This document shows, piece after piece, positions 1 to 12,004 of a DNA stretch of 64,000 nucleotides. The translations under genes and the position numbers were made by a program. The stretch comes from Torymus aiolomorphi. Lineage: Eukaryota > Arthropoda > Insecta > Hymenoptera > Torymidae. How positions within the stretch are numbered: the first letter of the stretch is position 1; every line of letters starts with the position of its first letter. A model generated the notes under the pieces. That model saw only the letters and a program-made list of their open reading frames with translations. It had not been told where the DNA came from and ran no database searches. The stretch spans positions 82,781,948 through 82,845,947 of the forward strand of contig CM070873.1 in the NCBI GenBank assembly GCA_036365515.1, in the 5' to 3' direction.

Positions 1-590
1 TACATTTCGATCTTAGTGAGGGAAACCGCGCATGCGTATTACTTGGTCAATAAAAGTCACCAGTCGGCTGTCAGCCCAAGCGCTCGCGCCTGATGTAAAA
101 GCCTAATTACAAGCAAAAAGAGTGTCAAAGACGTGTTCCCGACGAGTCAAAACGAAATTAAATTATTGCATACAAAAAAAATTTGAAACAATGACATAAA
201 ACGAAATATATAAGCTCTTTTTCGAAGAAATTTTTCTTGTTTACCGCAATGAACTTTTAAAGTCATTGAAATCATCAACATCGTGGGCTCGTTATTCAAT
301 TATGAAAGCCACAATTTGTAGATATGATGATATTGATATAAGGGACAATAACAATAAATTTTATTATTGAAAAAATATATTCTGGACACATATAGGAAGA
401 AAATTACGAAACTTTACAGCAAATAAGATTTTATAGGATTTTTTTTCAGATATATTGTTGTGCAATTGATTATTGTATGCAAGTGATTTGTTATTGAGGT
501 TTGAAACTCAATTTAAAAACTGTTACTGTTAATATTTCCACATAGGGATTGTTTTTATCTGGATCTAAACTTTTATTGCAGAGAACATTT
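1..590. other. AT-rich noncoding DNA
   Basis: No ORF, tRNA-like fold or clear inverted repeat was seen here. It is ordinary AT-rich intergenic or intronic sequence. Confidence 0.5.
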
Positions 591-635
591 TACTGACAGA
601 TGACTTGACATTTACTGATGACTGTTATCTATAAG

Positions 636-1265
636 TGATTTTTATTTCTTAAACTATGTAATAGTACACATAGTACTTTATTCCCATCTCCACTGTGGCC
701 ACTTCATAGATTTGAAAAGTTATTTTGTATTTATGTGTTATAATTTTGTTAGTTTTAACCCAATTCACCATAAACGTAAAAAATTAGACTGTTACTTTAT
801 TCTCGCATATCCGGCATATGCGGGAATAAAATAAAAAAGGGAATCAGATGCCACTTTTGATCTGCTTTTTAGGCTATAAAATGGCCATTATAGTAAAGAT
901 GGGAATAAAAGTGTTAAAAGAATGTAGTAAAGATCAAGTATGCGTCAGCCAGTCACAATACAACTTAAAACTTCGTAATAGGACAAGATACAAAATGAAA
1001 ATGATAAAAACCTAACAGTCCCAGGGATCAATGAAATTATGTTAAAACAAAATAATCAGATGTGGAATAACAAAAAGATCAATGTTATGATTGAAAATTT
1101 TTTCTATAGTTTTTTTTTGTGATAGAAAAAAGTATTACTCTACTTTTATGAGTGTGACATATTTTTACTCTTATTTATTTATTATTAACACAATGCTATG
1201 ATGCATTGGCAAATACATAACAACAGTCGATAATTATTTTGAAATTCTTTAAATGATTTATGACG
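636..1265 (+). repeat. Interspersed repeat, copy 1
   Basis: This stretch matches 12005-12603 at high identity over several hundred bases, including GTATGCGTCAGCCAGTCACA and AACAGTCCCAGGGATCAATG. It carries no ORF. Copy 1 holds a foldback insertion at about 673-912 that copy 2 lacks, and lacks the tRNA-like insertion present in copy 2. The repeat family is not recognised. Confidence 0.75.
673..912. mobile_element. Foldback/MITE-like element with TTTATTCCCATCT ends
   Basis: The left end TACTTTATTCCCATCTCCAC is mirrored at the right end by GATGGGAATAAAAGTG, with further mirrored sequence inside (GGCCACTT... and ...AATGGCC). A second small palindrome near the centre reads CGCATATCCGGCATATGCG. 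The related repeat copy at 12 kb lacks this block, so it behaves as an insertion. No coding capacity. Confidence 0.6.
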
Positions 1266-1545
1266 CCATTTCACTGACAGATGACTTAACTATTTACTGA
1301 TGACTGCTATCTTACTTCTTTCGATGTGGTATCTCTTTTTACCAATCTTCCTACTCTCTTACCTCTTTAAGCTCTTTAAAAAAAAATGTTAATACTTGAA
1401 GAACAAATTTACGTTTCTTATAGTTTATTTCCTAGAACTTGCTTGAATTTCTATCAGTGTCAATCTAATGGTAGACAAATAACATTAACATGACGAAATT
1501 GTTAATTTACGACGAAGTTAGCCCTTAAATAACTATAGATGGTGG

Positions 1546-3184
1546 CAGGGGCGTCAAGTAGTGTATGGTAGCTCTGGTAAAACCAGACCTTGCTAGCCAG
1601 AGAGTATGGAAAACCAGAGCTAGAAACGCCAAGTGACCCACGCATAACCACTTGCGAATACAAAACTTAACTGCTGTACCGTAAGTTCCGATGATCTTTT
1701 TTTAAGGAAGTGATGCGAAAAAAAACAATTTTTAAACCCAAGTATACGGGGGATATGAGGTCCATGCATGTTAGGGAATTACGTAGACGTGCAGCAATAA
1801 GCAAGACAATCATTGAAACAATTTTTAAACCCAAGTAGGCGGGGGATATGAAGTCCACGCATATAAGGGAGTCATGTAGACATGAAAAAATAAGCGAACG
1901 ATTATTTAAATAATTTTTAAACCAAAGTAGCCGGTGGATATGAGGTCCACGCATATTAGGGAGTCATGTAGACATGAAAAAATAAGCAAAACAATTATTT
2001 AAATAATTTTTAAAACCAAGTAGCCGGGGGACGCGAGGTCCACGCATATTAGCGAATTACATAGATGTGCATCAGTAAGCAAGACGTGAAACAATAAGCA
2101 AAACGATAATTTGAATAATTTTTAAACCCAAGTAGCCGGTGGACGCGAGGTCTACGCATATAAGGGAGTCACGCAGACATGCGACGTAAGCAAGACTTTT
2201 ATTTCAAAAATTCTTAACCTCTATAACTTGACTCCCTTATATATGCGTGGACTTCGCGGCCCGACTACATGGGTTTAAAAATTATTTAAATAATAGTCTT
2301 GCTTATTGTTGCATGTCTACGTGACTCCCTTATATGCGTGGACCTTATATCCCCCGCCTACTTAGGTTTAAAAATTGTTTAAAGAATTGTCTTGCTTATT
2401 GTTTCACGTCTACGTAATTCCCTAATATGCGTGGAACTGGTGTCCCCCGGCTACTTTGGTTTAAAAATTATTCAAATAATTGTTTGCTTATTTTTTCATG
2501 TCTACATGACTCCCTTTTATGCGTAGACCTCGTGTCCCCCGGCTACTTGGGTTTAAAAATTATTTGAATAATCGTTTTACTTTTTTTTCATGTCTACATA
2601 ACTCCCTTATACACGTAAACCTCGTGTCCCTCGGCTACTTGGGTTTAAAAATTATTTAAATAATTGCCAATTAATGCACGTCTACGTGACTCCCTTATAT
2701 GCTTGGACCTCGCGTCCCCCGGCTACTTGGGTTTAAAATTATTCAAATTATCGTTTTGCTTATTTTTTCTTGTCTACATGACTGACTCCCTTATATGCGT
2801 AGACCTCGCGTCCCCGGCTGCTTGGGTTTAAAAATTATTTAAATGATTGCTTATTAATGCATGTCTACGTGACTCCCTTATATGCGTGGACCTCGCGTCC
2901 ACCGGTTACTTCGGTTTAAAAACTATTCAAATTATCGTTTTGCTTATTTTTTTATGTCTACATGACGCCCTTATATGCGTAGACCTCGCGGTTCCGGTGG
3001 CTTGAGTTTAAAAATTATTTAAATAATTGCTTATTAATGCATGTGACTCCCTTATATGCGTGGACCTCGCGTCCCCCGGTTATTTGGGCTATAAAGGATA
3101 AGCACTTTAGTTTTCAAAAAAAGAGGGGGGGAGAGGAGTTTACGAAAATACCAGACCTAGGAAAATGTTAAGATGACGCCCCTG
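1546..3184. mobile_element. hAT-like non-autonomous element containing a satellite array
   Basis: The ends are perfect 11-bp inverted repeats, CAGGGGCGTCA and TGACGCCCCTG. The flanking octamers GATGGTGG (1538-1545) and GGTGGTGG (3185-3192) match at 7 of 8 positions. An 8-bp duplication with a CAGGGG terminus is characteristic of hAT elements. Between the ends lie about 1.4 kb of short tandem repeats in two opposed orientations and no transposase ORF, so the element would depend on an enzyme in trans. Assignment to hAT is by ends only. Confidence 0.65.
1724..3092. repeat. Head-to-head inverted satellite array, about 90-110 bp units
   Basis: About five units read in one orientation (1724-2210), and about nine or ten units of the same sequence read in the opposite orientation (2227-3092). 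Each unit has TTTTTAAACCCAAGTAGCC, a GGGGGAYRYGAGGTCCACGCATA block, AGGGAGTCA-GTAGACATG and an AT-rich spacer. The switch of orientation falls near 2210-2226. Units diverge by roughly 5-15 percent by eye. Short ORFs in it are repeat artefacts. Confidence 0.85.
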
Positions 3185-3388
3185 GGTGGTGGTGTGTGCT
3201 TGGATCGTTGTGATTTCCCAATTTCATTACAATTTTTATCTTTTCAACTTATACTTTATTTATAAGAAAATTTTAATAACAATATAGTGAATTTAAATAT
3301 CCTGACGTACATTTGCGTTGCGAAACACCTTTTAGTTTATTTAGTCCTTTTATCCACTTTATCCGCATCAGCGTTGTTCAGACTTACC

Positions 3389-3944
3389 GTGGAGAGAGGT
3401 ATTTTATCAGAATGGTAAAATGTTAGATGGGTATTTTCTCAGAAAGGTAAAAAAACAAATTAGAATATCTTATGATAGAAGGGTCAATTTTCCGAATGTT
3501 TAAAAATGTATAATATATAAAAATTTGAAAAAATTTGGTAAGAAGGCCATAATATTTTCATTAAATTATTTTTATATGATATGTGATATCAATTTTTCGA
3601 ATGCCATTTCTACCTAATGATAAAATTGTAGAAAATGCAGTGATTTAGAAAAGCTATAACGTCGAAAAATGAGCTAAAAATTATACAGGAATGAATGTTT
3701 TTACATTTTTCGGAATTTTATTCTTTTAGTAAAAAGTATCTTTATAATTTTATACAATCTGTTTACAACTTTTATGGATGCAAATTATTCTGGTATTTTT
3801 TTCTAAAGAAATCCCTTGTGTGTTCCGAATAGCTCATGTTCGGAATTTACAGTATCGGATTCGGAAAATATTTTAAACGATAGTATATTTTCTGAGAAAA
3901 TACCAATCTAACATTTTAGCATTCTGATAAAATACCTCCCCTCA
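3389..3944. mobile_element. MITE with about 65-bp TIRs and CTTACC target duplication
   Basis: GTGGAGAGAGGTATTTTATC at the left is mirrored by GATAAAATACCTCCCCTCA at the right, and the similarity runs about 60 bp inward. The hexamer CTTACC flanks both sides (3383-3388 and 3945-3950). The interior is AT-rich and noncoding. The superfamily is not assigned. Confidence 0.65.
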
Positions 3945-3950
3945 CTTACC

Positions 3951-5141
3951 GTCTATGCTCACAGTCTACCTATGACTGTTAGCAACTAGGGACGCATACA
4001 GAATTTCCCGTAAACATGAAAAAAAGAGTTTTTCGAAAGAGCTGATACTAAAGAAGAGCGTTTTTACATGCAACTTTTAGCCTGGCTCATACTTGTGCCA
4101 GAATCCCCTATTTGTCACCTTAGGAACACAATATACTTTTATCGAACTCATTCGGCTTCTGTTCCCACGAATATGCGTATTTCAAGCGTTTGTTTACATA
4201 GCTGGCCAATATCAGGAGCTACAGCGCGAGAAGAGCGCGACCTTTGCCATTGCAACCTCACGCACGATTCAATTTCGATCAGATTCTCTCTACTCGAGCC
4301 GTCTAACCGCGCGCACACGAATTATACGGTTTGGCTACAGAAAAAGCGCTACGGAACGTCCGTAGCGGTGTACCGAGGCTTTCGAGCGAGCGGGTCGTGC
4401 CCAAGGAACAACATATCGCATTGAGAGTTGCGTCCACGACTTCAAGTACCCGGGGCTCCTGGCATTTGGACGGCGTTGGATAGGACGTCATGCGATAGAA
4501 CATTGATCGACGGTCTGGCCTCCCGGTTCTTTTTAACCAGCAGGACTGCAGTGGACGAGCATGCAAGCAAGCGACCAAAGATACTCGCCAGCTCTCCTAT
4601 AATCAATACAGTCTCACGTGTTGTAATATTTCGGAACAACCTCGTATTTCTGGTCCTACGCAAATCATTGCGCATTGTTTGACTCTTCGTCTTTTTGTCC
4701 GAACGAATAGACGCTATAAGAAATGGTTTTCTAAAGTGATAACTTTTTATGGAACAGTGAACCTACATTAAAAATATACATATTAAAGTGAAATTAATGG
4801 TCTTTATATCATTGAAACTTGTTTAGACTGGCTGTATTATTGTTGGTATACAATGACTGGTGACAAGATTTTTATATAACATACCAAACTTTGTTTCTTA
4901 TTATGATTATCATAATAATAGTTATATCATGATTAGAGTTATAACTATTGGTATACCAATTGTTACTTTTATAGAATTATAGAATATTATATAATATAAT
5001 AATAAAATATTAACTACAACTGTAGAAGATTGTTGATTTTTGTACATAATATATATTTTATATTAAACTACCGAGATTTACGCGCGCTTCCCACACTTTA
5101 TTTTTTCTTACAAATTTTTTCTAAATTAAACTTTAGAATTA
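3951..5141. other. No recognised gene; CpG-rich patch 4060-4690
   Basis: The 4060-4690 stretch is clearly richer in G+C and CpG than its surroundings and has overlapping short ORFs on both strands, none with a recognisable domain. It could be a promoter, an enhancer or an old exon remnant. The rest (4690-5141) is AT-rich with short tandem-like TATA stretches. Confidence 0.35.
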
Positions 5142-5378
5142 GGGAAGAACGGGGCAAGTAGCGCAGGGAGGTGTTGACAATACTATAAAAAACTTATTGT
5201 AAACACGGTATTGCGCCGCGAGTCAGTCGTCATAAATACTGTTACTGTACTATACATTGATGTTCGTCACTTTATACAATATTTATGATGACTGAGCCAC
5301 GGCGTAATACCATGTTTACAATAACTTTTTTATAGTATTGTCAATTTACCTCCCTGCGCTACTTGCCCCGCTCTCCCC
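5142..5378. mobile_element. TA-flanked MITE with about 105-bp TIRs
   Basis: The left arm begins GGGAAGAACGGGGCAAGTAG; the right end, read in reverse complement, begins GGGGAGAGCGGGGCAAGTAG. Similarity continues for about 105 bp. A TA dinucleotide sits directly outside each end (5140-5141, 5379-5380), as in Tc1/mariner-type insertions. There is no coding sequence. The ends resemble those of the element at 16294-16925. Confidence 0.7.
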
Positions 5379-5380
5379 TA

Positions 5381-6048
5381 TAACAATTTGTTTATCTTTT
5401 GAAAAGTATCAACTTCTATTTTGATTTATATTATTGAAAAGTATCATCTTATATTTTGATTTATATTATATTAATTTTAGCAATAATATTGAAGGATATT
5501 AAATTTTGAGATTAGAAACTTTAAGCAGTTGGAATATTGTTTATCATCCCTTTTTTAATTAAAACTATCTGAATGTCTTATTTTCTAAATTCAAATTTTG
5601 AAGTATTAAAAAATTCTGCTGACTAGTTTTCATTCCAACCTCGCAAATCATACTGGTGTTCAACGCAAACTCATGACTAATTCTATTTTCCGTTGCAGTT
5701 TTCCGAAACGTGGCGGTTTTCGCGGGGAAAGAACGCATCGTGCTAGTTTTTGTACGGGGTGCTGATTTATGGACGTAAGGTTCATAAGTTTTGATCTTCT
5801 GAGATTTTGGTGGTACTGAGACAGGAGGGGACGGGATGCAGCTTAATTGGTTTTTATAGATTTTCAGGTTTTAATACAAAATTCTTTTTCAATAAGATTT
5901 TTTTAATAGCGAGGAGGCCTGCGGATGGGGTCTTCAGATCATCTTTAAAATATCGGACAAATACACATATTTTTACGTTATTTTGAGAGGAGGCGAGTGA
6001 TATTGAGTCGTAACCTTTTTAAAACCACTACCCATATAAGGTAGACAG
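5381..6048. other. AT-rich noncoding DNA
   Basis: No gene or RNA is recognised. There is a short local duplication around 5400-5470 (GAAAAGTATCA...TTTTGATTTATATTA twice). Confidence 0.4.
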
Positions 6049-6233
6049 GGGTGGGACTAGATATATCGAAAGGCTGTTAGTGAGATGCCTTATTCTTCAG
6101 AAAATTAAAAATAGAACACACGTACCCCATCAGCACAAGCACGTTTGTCATACAGAATTTAAAATATACAGCACGATTAACAGAATACAAAAAAACATAA
6201 ATGTATTTATGGAATAAACTATTTACATATTGC

Positions 6234-6413
6234 CACATTTCTAGAAAACACATAGTATGAAAGGCGTATTTATAGAGAATACATAAGAAAAATGCAATAA
6301 TTATAAATAACCGTAGTTTTTTCTATATAAAGTATAGCATTCTCTGAATTCATTACATTCATCTTATGTATTTTCTATAAATGCACCTTTCGTACTGTGT
6401 TTTCTATAATTGC
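6234..6413. mobile_element. Foldback nested in the left part of the 6.0-7.4 kb element
   Basis: TCTAGAAAACACATAGTATG at the left is mirrored by the reverse complement of CGTACTGTGTTTTCTATA at the right, with about 50-bp arms that include CTTATGTAT and its mirror. It lies wholly inside the larger element, so it is either a later insertion or an internal palindrome of it. Confidence 0.5.
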
Positions 6414-6744
6414 ACTCAGAAAAATTTGCATTGGAGATCAAAGTAATTTATTTCCCACAAAAGGATATTCATTTCGATTTTGGACTCAAAATTCGATTTA
6501 TTTGAACCAAAAGGAAAATCCTTTCTACTCAAGATCCGCTTGTGTGAAAAAGAAACCTTTTGACTCAAAAAATGTATATTCTAATATGTTTTTGCTAAAA
6601 AAAAATTGTAATTACTGCTGCTAATTATTGTGCAATCACTAATCAAGACTTTTTTTACCATTTATATAGTACGTGCACTTGATAATATGTTAAACTTGTC
6701 AAAAAAACCAAAGAAAAAATGTTGTACGAAGTTAGTTCAGAAGT

Positions 6745-6817
6745 GCAGTCACCGGGAATCGAACTCTCGACCTTCAGGTTGGGAAGCCGATGCCTTAGCC
6801 ACATGACTACCTGAGCC
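6745..6817 (-). repeat. tRNA-like sequence, probable SINE head
   Basis: On the minus strand this reads as a tRNA-like A box (GTGGCTAAGGCATCGG) and B box (GAGTTCGATTCCCGG). A TTCCCAA loop would give anticodon CCC. The T stem pairs badly (about two of five) and the acceptor ends do not match, so it is not a working tRNA. A tRNA-derived SINE or decayed tRNA copy is likelier. Confidence 0.5.
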
Positions 6818-7691
6818 TCTGACAGAGTATCTCAAAAAAAGAAAGATACGTTACATCCATTTCCTCTTGCGCCAAAAGGAAAATCATTTTGGACCAAAAA
6901 CTTGACCAATAAGTACCAGAATTTGGCTACTTTCAAAAAGAAAACCCTTTTATAGCAAAATGAAATCATTTCCATCAAAAAGAAGTTTCATTTTAGTACA
7001 AGATTAATTAGAGATCAATTTGGAAAGGAAATTGGGATTAACATGAAATTATTACTTTTTGTTCCACTAAAATCATTTACACGCAAAAGGAAGTTTCTTT
7101 TTGAATCTAGAGGATAATCATTTCGAACCGAAAACTTAGATTTTCGATATCAAAATAAAATGTTTGATTCAATAAGATAATTTTACTTCCAAAGGATTTT
7201 CCCAAAAGTAATTTCCTTTTGCCTCAAGTAATCTATTTCTCTCAGTGTGTGGCATTATAAAATTAGTGTATTCTGTAGAAATATTTATGTATTTTCGCAT
7301 TCTATTAATCGTGTTTTCTGTTTTAAATCTTGTATGACAACCGTGCTTCTGCTAATGGGGTGCACGTGTTCTATTTTTAATTTTCTGAAAGATAAGGCAT
7401 TTAACTATCAGCCTTTCGATATATCTAGTCTCACCCGCGAATACCGGAATATTTATCTACTGGTACCATTCTTTAGGGATCTATAATAAAGAAATTTAGG
7501 CTTTAGTGATTCATATATTTTGTATTCATCGATGTTTACAAATAATTGAAATTACAGATTCACAATTTGGCAATATTCTAACTCTAAATTGGTAATATAG
7601 GATGTTAGATATGTGGTATTAGCTCAGTTCCAACTTGGGAGTGAGTAAAGTCAAATATTATTGAAATACATCATATCCACGGTTTGTCTTG

Positions 7692-7816
7692 TCTGATTTC
7701 AATGTTGGCCATCTGGCATGCCCAACGTTGAAAGCGGATTTCGAAATTCAGTGATTTCAAAGAATTCTGTAAAACGGAATCACGGGGTTGGGCATCTTAG
7801 ATGCCCAACATCAGAA
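7692..7816. repeat. Short inverted repeat (GTTGGGCAT... arms)
   Basis: ATGTTGGCCATCTGGCATGC at the left pairs with GGGCATCTTAGATGCCCAACAT at the right, and each arm is itself partly self-complementary. It may be a small MITE or foldback. No coding sequence. Confidence 0.45.
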
Positions 7817-8913
7817 TAACCTAGGGTATGGCTTATTTTGGATTTACCGAATTAGATTATAAGAGCATTAAATATTACCATGTTGGGCTTATATTTAAAC
7901 CATTCTGGTATTTTAAAGTTACAATAACTTTTGAATTTACATATTACAAGTTTATGCACCTAGGAATACCAAGGCGGGTTTGTAAAATGAAAATACATTA
8001 ACATTCTTTAACTCCAAATATCTCGGAGAGCTGGCAATACCAATTTTTTTTCTGCCTAGCTACTGGCTAGCTAATTTTTTTCTGGCCATCTACCTTAATA
8101 TGTGGAGGTATGCACTATATGTGTGTGCATTCGTGGGTGCTTCTGTGTCTATATGTGATACCAGGGAAACTAATCAAGGTGGAGATTTTAAAAAAGTTCA
8201 CTGACAGAAAAACCCGGGGAAAAATTCCTATGTTGCTCTTGGAAGTTGCCCACAACTGCTTAAAATCGAAAAATTTACTATCTTTTATATGAAAAAGTCC
8301 AATGTCACAAGTAAAACTTCCTATGCCAGCATAGTAAAAATTAACACGTGGCTAATGGAACTTTATCTTTTGTACATTTTCCCAGGCTAGCATGGTAAAA
8401 ATTGAGAGAGTTTTAGAATAAGAATTCACACGTTCAATCGTAAACAGCCCGCAAGTGCACGAAAAGTTGACCTCTTCAATGTCAAAATAGGAAAGATTCA
8501 GACAGATACATGTCAACAAACTCAATCCACCTTGGCAACATCGAGACAAAACACAAACGCTAAACGCAACAACTGAATGTGCCGTTCTAATCCAATATAC
8601 TTGTTTTTATTTATTTTTTTTATTTTTTATGATGAGACAATTTTTAAAATAATTGTTTATTTGTAATATTTTTAAGGAAGGTTGTGAAAAACTATTATAT
8701 CGAAAATACAAATTCATTAATAAATAAATGAGCTTGTTTAATTTAAGGTATTGGTAATATTTATAAAATGTTAAACAATATTCTTAATATATAACATTTG
8801 TAATAAATTACGCTAAAATAGAGAATAGTATTATTCGAGTTAAAGCATAATTTGTTATAAAATTAGCGCGCATATCTTACGTTTGGGGATATACAAGTTC
8901 CAAAATTTTGTAG
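7817..8913. other. AT-rich noncoding DNA
   Basis: Only short domain-free ORFs occur. A CTAGCTACTGGCTAGCTAATT tract near 8055 is a minor local repeat. No gene is recognised. Confidence 0.4.
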
Positions 8914-8990
8914 GACATATGTCTTTATAGGTAAGTGGTTAGCGTTCCCGACTACCGTGCCAAGGGTTCCAGGTTCGAGTCTCGATGTCG
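8914..8990 (+). repeat. tRNA-like sequence, probable SINE head
   Basis: It has an A-box-like AGGTAAGTGGTTAGCG and a canonical-looking B box GGTTCGAGTCT. GACAT at the 5' end could pair with ATGTC at the 3' end. The anticodon arm is not convincing and the T stem has mismatches, and AT-rich sequence follows at once. It is read as a tRNA-derived SINE or pseudo-tRNA. Confidence 0.5.
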
Positions 8991-10131
8991 TCAAAAATTT
9001 TTAATTTATTTAATAAATTTTCTTTAATCATGTTTAATTCAAAAATAACTTCTGTATTGTCTAAATATAATAATTATGTGTCTGATACTCGCTCCTCCCC
9101 CACTCCTAAAAAAAAAGATGAAATAATTTTTTTCGCTCTTTAAAATCAGTTATAAAAAAATTCCCATGTTAGACTTGGAATTTTTCCTACGTGTATTGCA
9201 AATTCTGCTAAAAATCCGACATATGGTCGAGTTACGATTCCAACATGGTAATTTTTACACGACAACATAAGAATTTTTATCAGATTTTTTCTGTCAGTGT
9301 TGAAACCTTTTTATTTGTGCAAAATAATCTGCAAAACACAATAAAAAGTATGAAAAGTAATATGGTTCCAACCTAGGATTGAAGTAAAAAATTGAAAAAA
9401 GCGTACGGCACTCAGAGAGTTTTTTGATTATTTAGTGTTTTAATCATCTACAGCTTATTTCGGTAGTTTTTCCGCATTTCGGGTCACAAATTATTTGGAA
9501 AGTATTATAAAAGGTAAAGTCTAAAGCTTTGGAATATAAAAACTATAAAAGTGTTTCGAAGCTCAAACACCACATTTCAAAGATACGCAATATCAACTGC
9601 CTATCAACTGCTATTTCCACTCACGATTTGAATACTTTTTTCATGTACATGAAAAAATTTAAATTTTCAAATTTGTAATTAATCTCATTTTGGAACCATT
9701 GCAAATTAGAAAAAAGGCCTATTAACCGTTTATGCGTATTTTGAACAAGTAAAAACTTCTTGAAGCAATTTTTAATCGTTTTAAAATTTCGACCGCGTTG
9801 TCCTGAAATTACTCATACGCACATGAGTTTGGCACTTTTAACTTTTCAATATTCCTCATCACAATCCCATCATTACGGACACGCACGTCTCGTGCACCAT
9901 ATTGCAATATACCTGCCGTTCAAATCTAAATAGTCGACGCAATATTATCTGCTAGACACCAATATTGATTAAGCTCGAATTAATATAATTCATGTATTGC
10001 GCCCGGGCGCACGTACCACGCGCTCAATATACCATCGAAGTTGGCGTTTTCGCGTGGCTCCGATCAACAGAGAGATGCCCTGCAATCCCTACGTGGAATA
10101 TACACGCAAAATACGATTGGAAACAGAGAGC

Positions 10132-10132
<1 letters not shown>
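8991..10132. other. Noncoding; mixed CpG patch near 9960-10130
   Basis: No gene is recognised. From about 9960 to 10450 the sequence becomes richer in G+C and CpG around a GA tract, a pattern often found near insect promoters, but no TATA/Inr arrangement or exon could be supported. Confidence 0.35.
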
Positions 10133-10206
<74 letters not shown>

Positions 10207-10224
10207 CGAGAGAGGGAGAGAGAG
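10133..10224. repeat. (GA)n microsatellite
   Basis: About 90 bp of nearly pure GA dinucleotides, with interruptions (GAGAGCGAGAG) at the 3' side. ORFs across it are low-complexity artefacts. Confidence 0.95.
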
Positions 10225-11243
10225 CAGCGTGAAACTGCATGACGCTCGGAGTGCTGCGACCAGAATTTATTAGCAATGCGTTGGCCGCTAGCCTGCCCGG
10301 ATTTACGCGTAGTATCCCTTGGGAAAGCCCAGTACAGAAATCGAATCGAAAGTCGAGATGCAGCCAACACAATGAAAGGTATATGAACAGATATATAAAT
10401 ATGGATATGTATATAAGGTGGGCTGAGGGTCGTATTGCAATTCTCCCGAGTTTCAGCTGGCTAACATTTGTTTATGCGATGCCTGACTGCGATATAGTCT
10501 TGAATAATTCTCAAATCTTCTAGATACCAAGTTCGCAATATCCCTTTCAATATTTGTCAATATTTTTACGACAAAACATATCAACTCGTCGCTTCTGAAA
10601 TGAAAGGGGACAACTCAGAATCTGTTTCGAAAAAGAGACAACTCGGTGTCAAGACGGTTGAAAAAAAGGGACACCTCATGAGGACATTTTTTCTCTCCCA
10701 ATTTCAAGTTAGTAGCACTGTTGATTAGGCGATAGTAAAGAATATTTTAATTTTTCGTACAATGTGAAAATATCGACAAAATTATTTTACATTCTGAATA
10801 CCATATTTGTACACATAAGCTTCCGATTTACGGGAAGATGGCATGGTCTCCGCAAAACGGAATTGGGCGAACGATTTCTGGTGCCCAAAAATGAAACTCA
10901 GCACCAGTAACTATCTATAATAAAAATATAAGTTATTAGATTTATAATCTATGCTATTTCGTTTGAAATGACGTACTAGTCCGGGTTTGCTATAGTGTGG
11001 TCGTGGCCGATTGAGGTCCGGTAATCGACAAACGTCAGCACGTTTTTGGTAGCGTCCGGACTATTACCGGTCCTGGACTTCATTTTGAGACACTAGAAAG
11101 CCTTCTTAAAATACGTTTCCCAAAGGCTGTACACTCTTCTTGTAAGTGGAAAAACAATGAATTAAAGTTACTATACTAAATTCGTGGAAGTAGTATGACC
11201 CGTTTTTGAATAGTCGTTTATTTTCAATCGACATTGTTATAAT
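10225..11243. other. No recognised gene
   Basis: A modest CpG-rich stretch continues to about 10450, then AT-rich DNA. No exon, RNA gene or repeat could be supported. Confidence 0.35.
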
Positions 11244-11487
11244 TTTTTTAACACACCCCATCATAAAGTTCGTACTTTATTCCCGCTGAAGTGGGAAAAA
11301 AGTGCTACGTTCATTCCCTACCCCCACTCTAGTCCCCAGCGCCACGCACATGTGCCCTCGCCTTCGGCTCGGGCACAAACAGTGCGTTGCGCTGGAAACG
11401 AGAGTGAGGTTAGGGAATTAATATGCAGCCTTTTTTCCCTTTTCAGCGGGAAACGAGTACGAACTGTATGATAGTTGTGTTAAAAAG
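11244..11487. mobile_element. Palindromic foldback element 1 of the 11-14 kb cluster
   Basis: The ends TTTTTTAACACAC and GTGTTAAAAA and about 100 bp of each arm are mirrored (TTCGTACTTTATTCCCGCTG against CAGCGGGAAACGAGTACGAA). A tight hairpin, GTGCCCTCGCCTTCGGCTCG followed by GGCAC, sits at the centre. Arms are G+C and CpG rich compared with flanks. Noncoding. Confidence 0.7.
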
Positions 11488-11490
11488 TCG

Positions 11491-11622
11491 TACATTGCAC
11501 TCGTGAATATAGTGGGTTGTGCGAACCTGCGCGTTTGTCGCCCTCGCTTCGCTCAGGCGACAACTCTCGCGCAGGAAGTACACAGCCCACTTTATTCCCT
11601 TGGTGCATAATATACTATTCCT
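11491..11622. mobile_element. Palindromic foldback element 2 of the cluster
   Basis: AGTGGGTTGTGCGAACCTGC is mirrored imperfectly by GCAGGAAGTACACAGCCCAC. The centre has a GTCGCCCTCGCTTCGCTCAG loop. The right end reads TGCATAATATACTATT, which recurs at other palindromes of the window. Confidence 0.65.
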
Positions 11623-12004
11623 TTAAGTAACCTAGTAATTTTTTTTTTCATTTTCATTATTTCTTAAGTTGCAGTCCAAATATTACAGATTGTATATTAA
11701 AAAATAATTAAATTTATACTCCGTGGGAATTTTTCTTTATTTTTTCATGCCAATTTCTTAAATATTTTGGCTAATACGAAAAAACCGCAGTTTTTCAACT
11801 TGTAAGACGTAATTTTTCGTTTGAGTGATAATAAATTGCATTGACTTTTGATTTTTATTAAGTCCAAAATCATATTTTTGAAAACCAAACCATTGGCAAA
11901 GCTTATGGTGCGTGATTTCGGATAACATGCTTTACTCTGACTTTTGTTTTAATAAATATTAAATATTACAAAATTATAAATTTACTGGGTCAATTTAAAA
12001 AATA

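Larger units (their letters stand above)
591..1312. repeat. 40-bp direct repeats bracketing an interspersed repeat
   Basis: Two near-identical tracts of about 40 bp (around 591-633 and 1271-1312) both carry ACTGACAGATGACTT followed by TTTACTGATGACTG. They sit just outside the interspersed repeat copy at 636-1265. They could be a long target duplication or part of a larger repeat unit. Confidence 0.5.
6049..7436. mobile_element. Long-TIR non-autonomous DNA element, nested
   Basis: The two ends are inverted copies of about 190 bp (6049-6240 and 7246-7436). GGGTGGGACTAGATATATCG at the left is mirrored by GATATATCTAGTCTCACCC at the right. The arms differ by scattered substitutions, so insertion is old. 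Inside lie a smaller foldback (6234-6413), many degenerate copies of a CAAAAGGAAAATC...TTTTGA motif, and a tRNA-like sequence (6745-6817). Small ORFs inside show no domain. Target duplication is unclear. Confidence 0.65.

Noticed and set aside
6745..6817. Functional glycine-type tRNA (anticodon CCC)
   Set aside because: T stem and acceptor stem do not pair; read as a decayed tRNA-like SINE part.
9992..10523. Several ORFs with Arg/Glu or Ser/Leu runs
   Set aside because: Low-complexity translations of the (GA)n tract on both strands.
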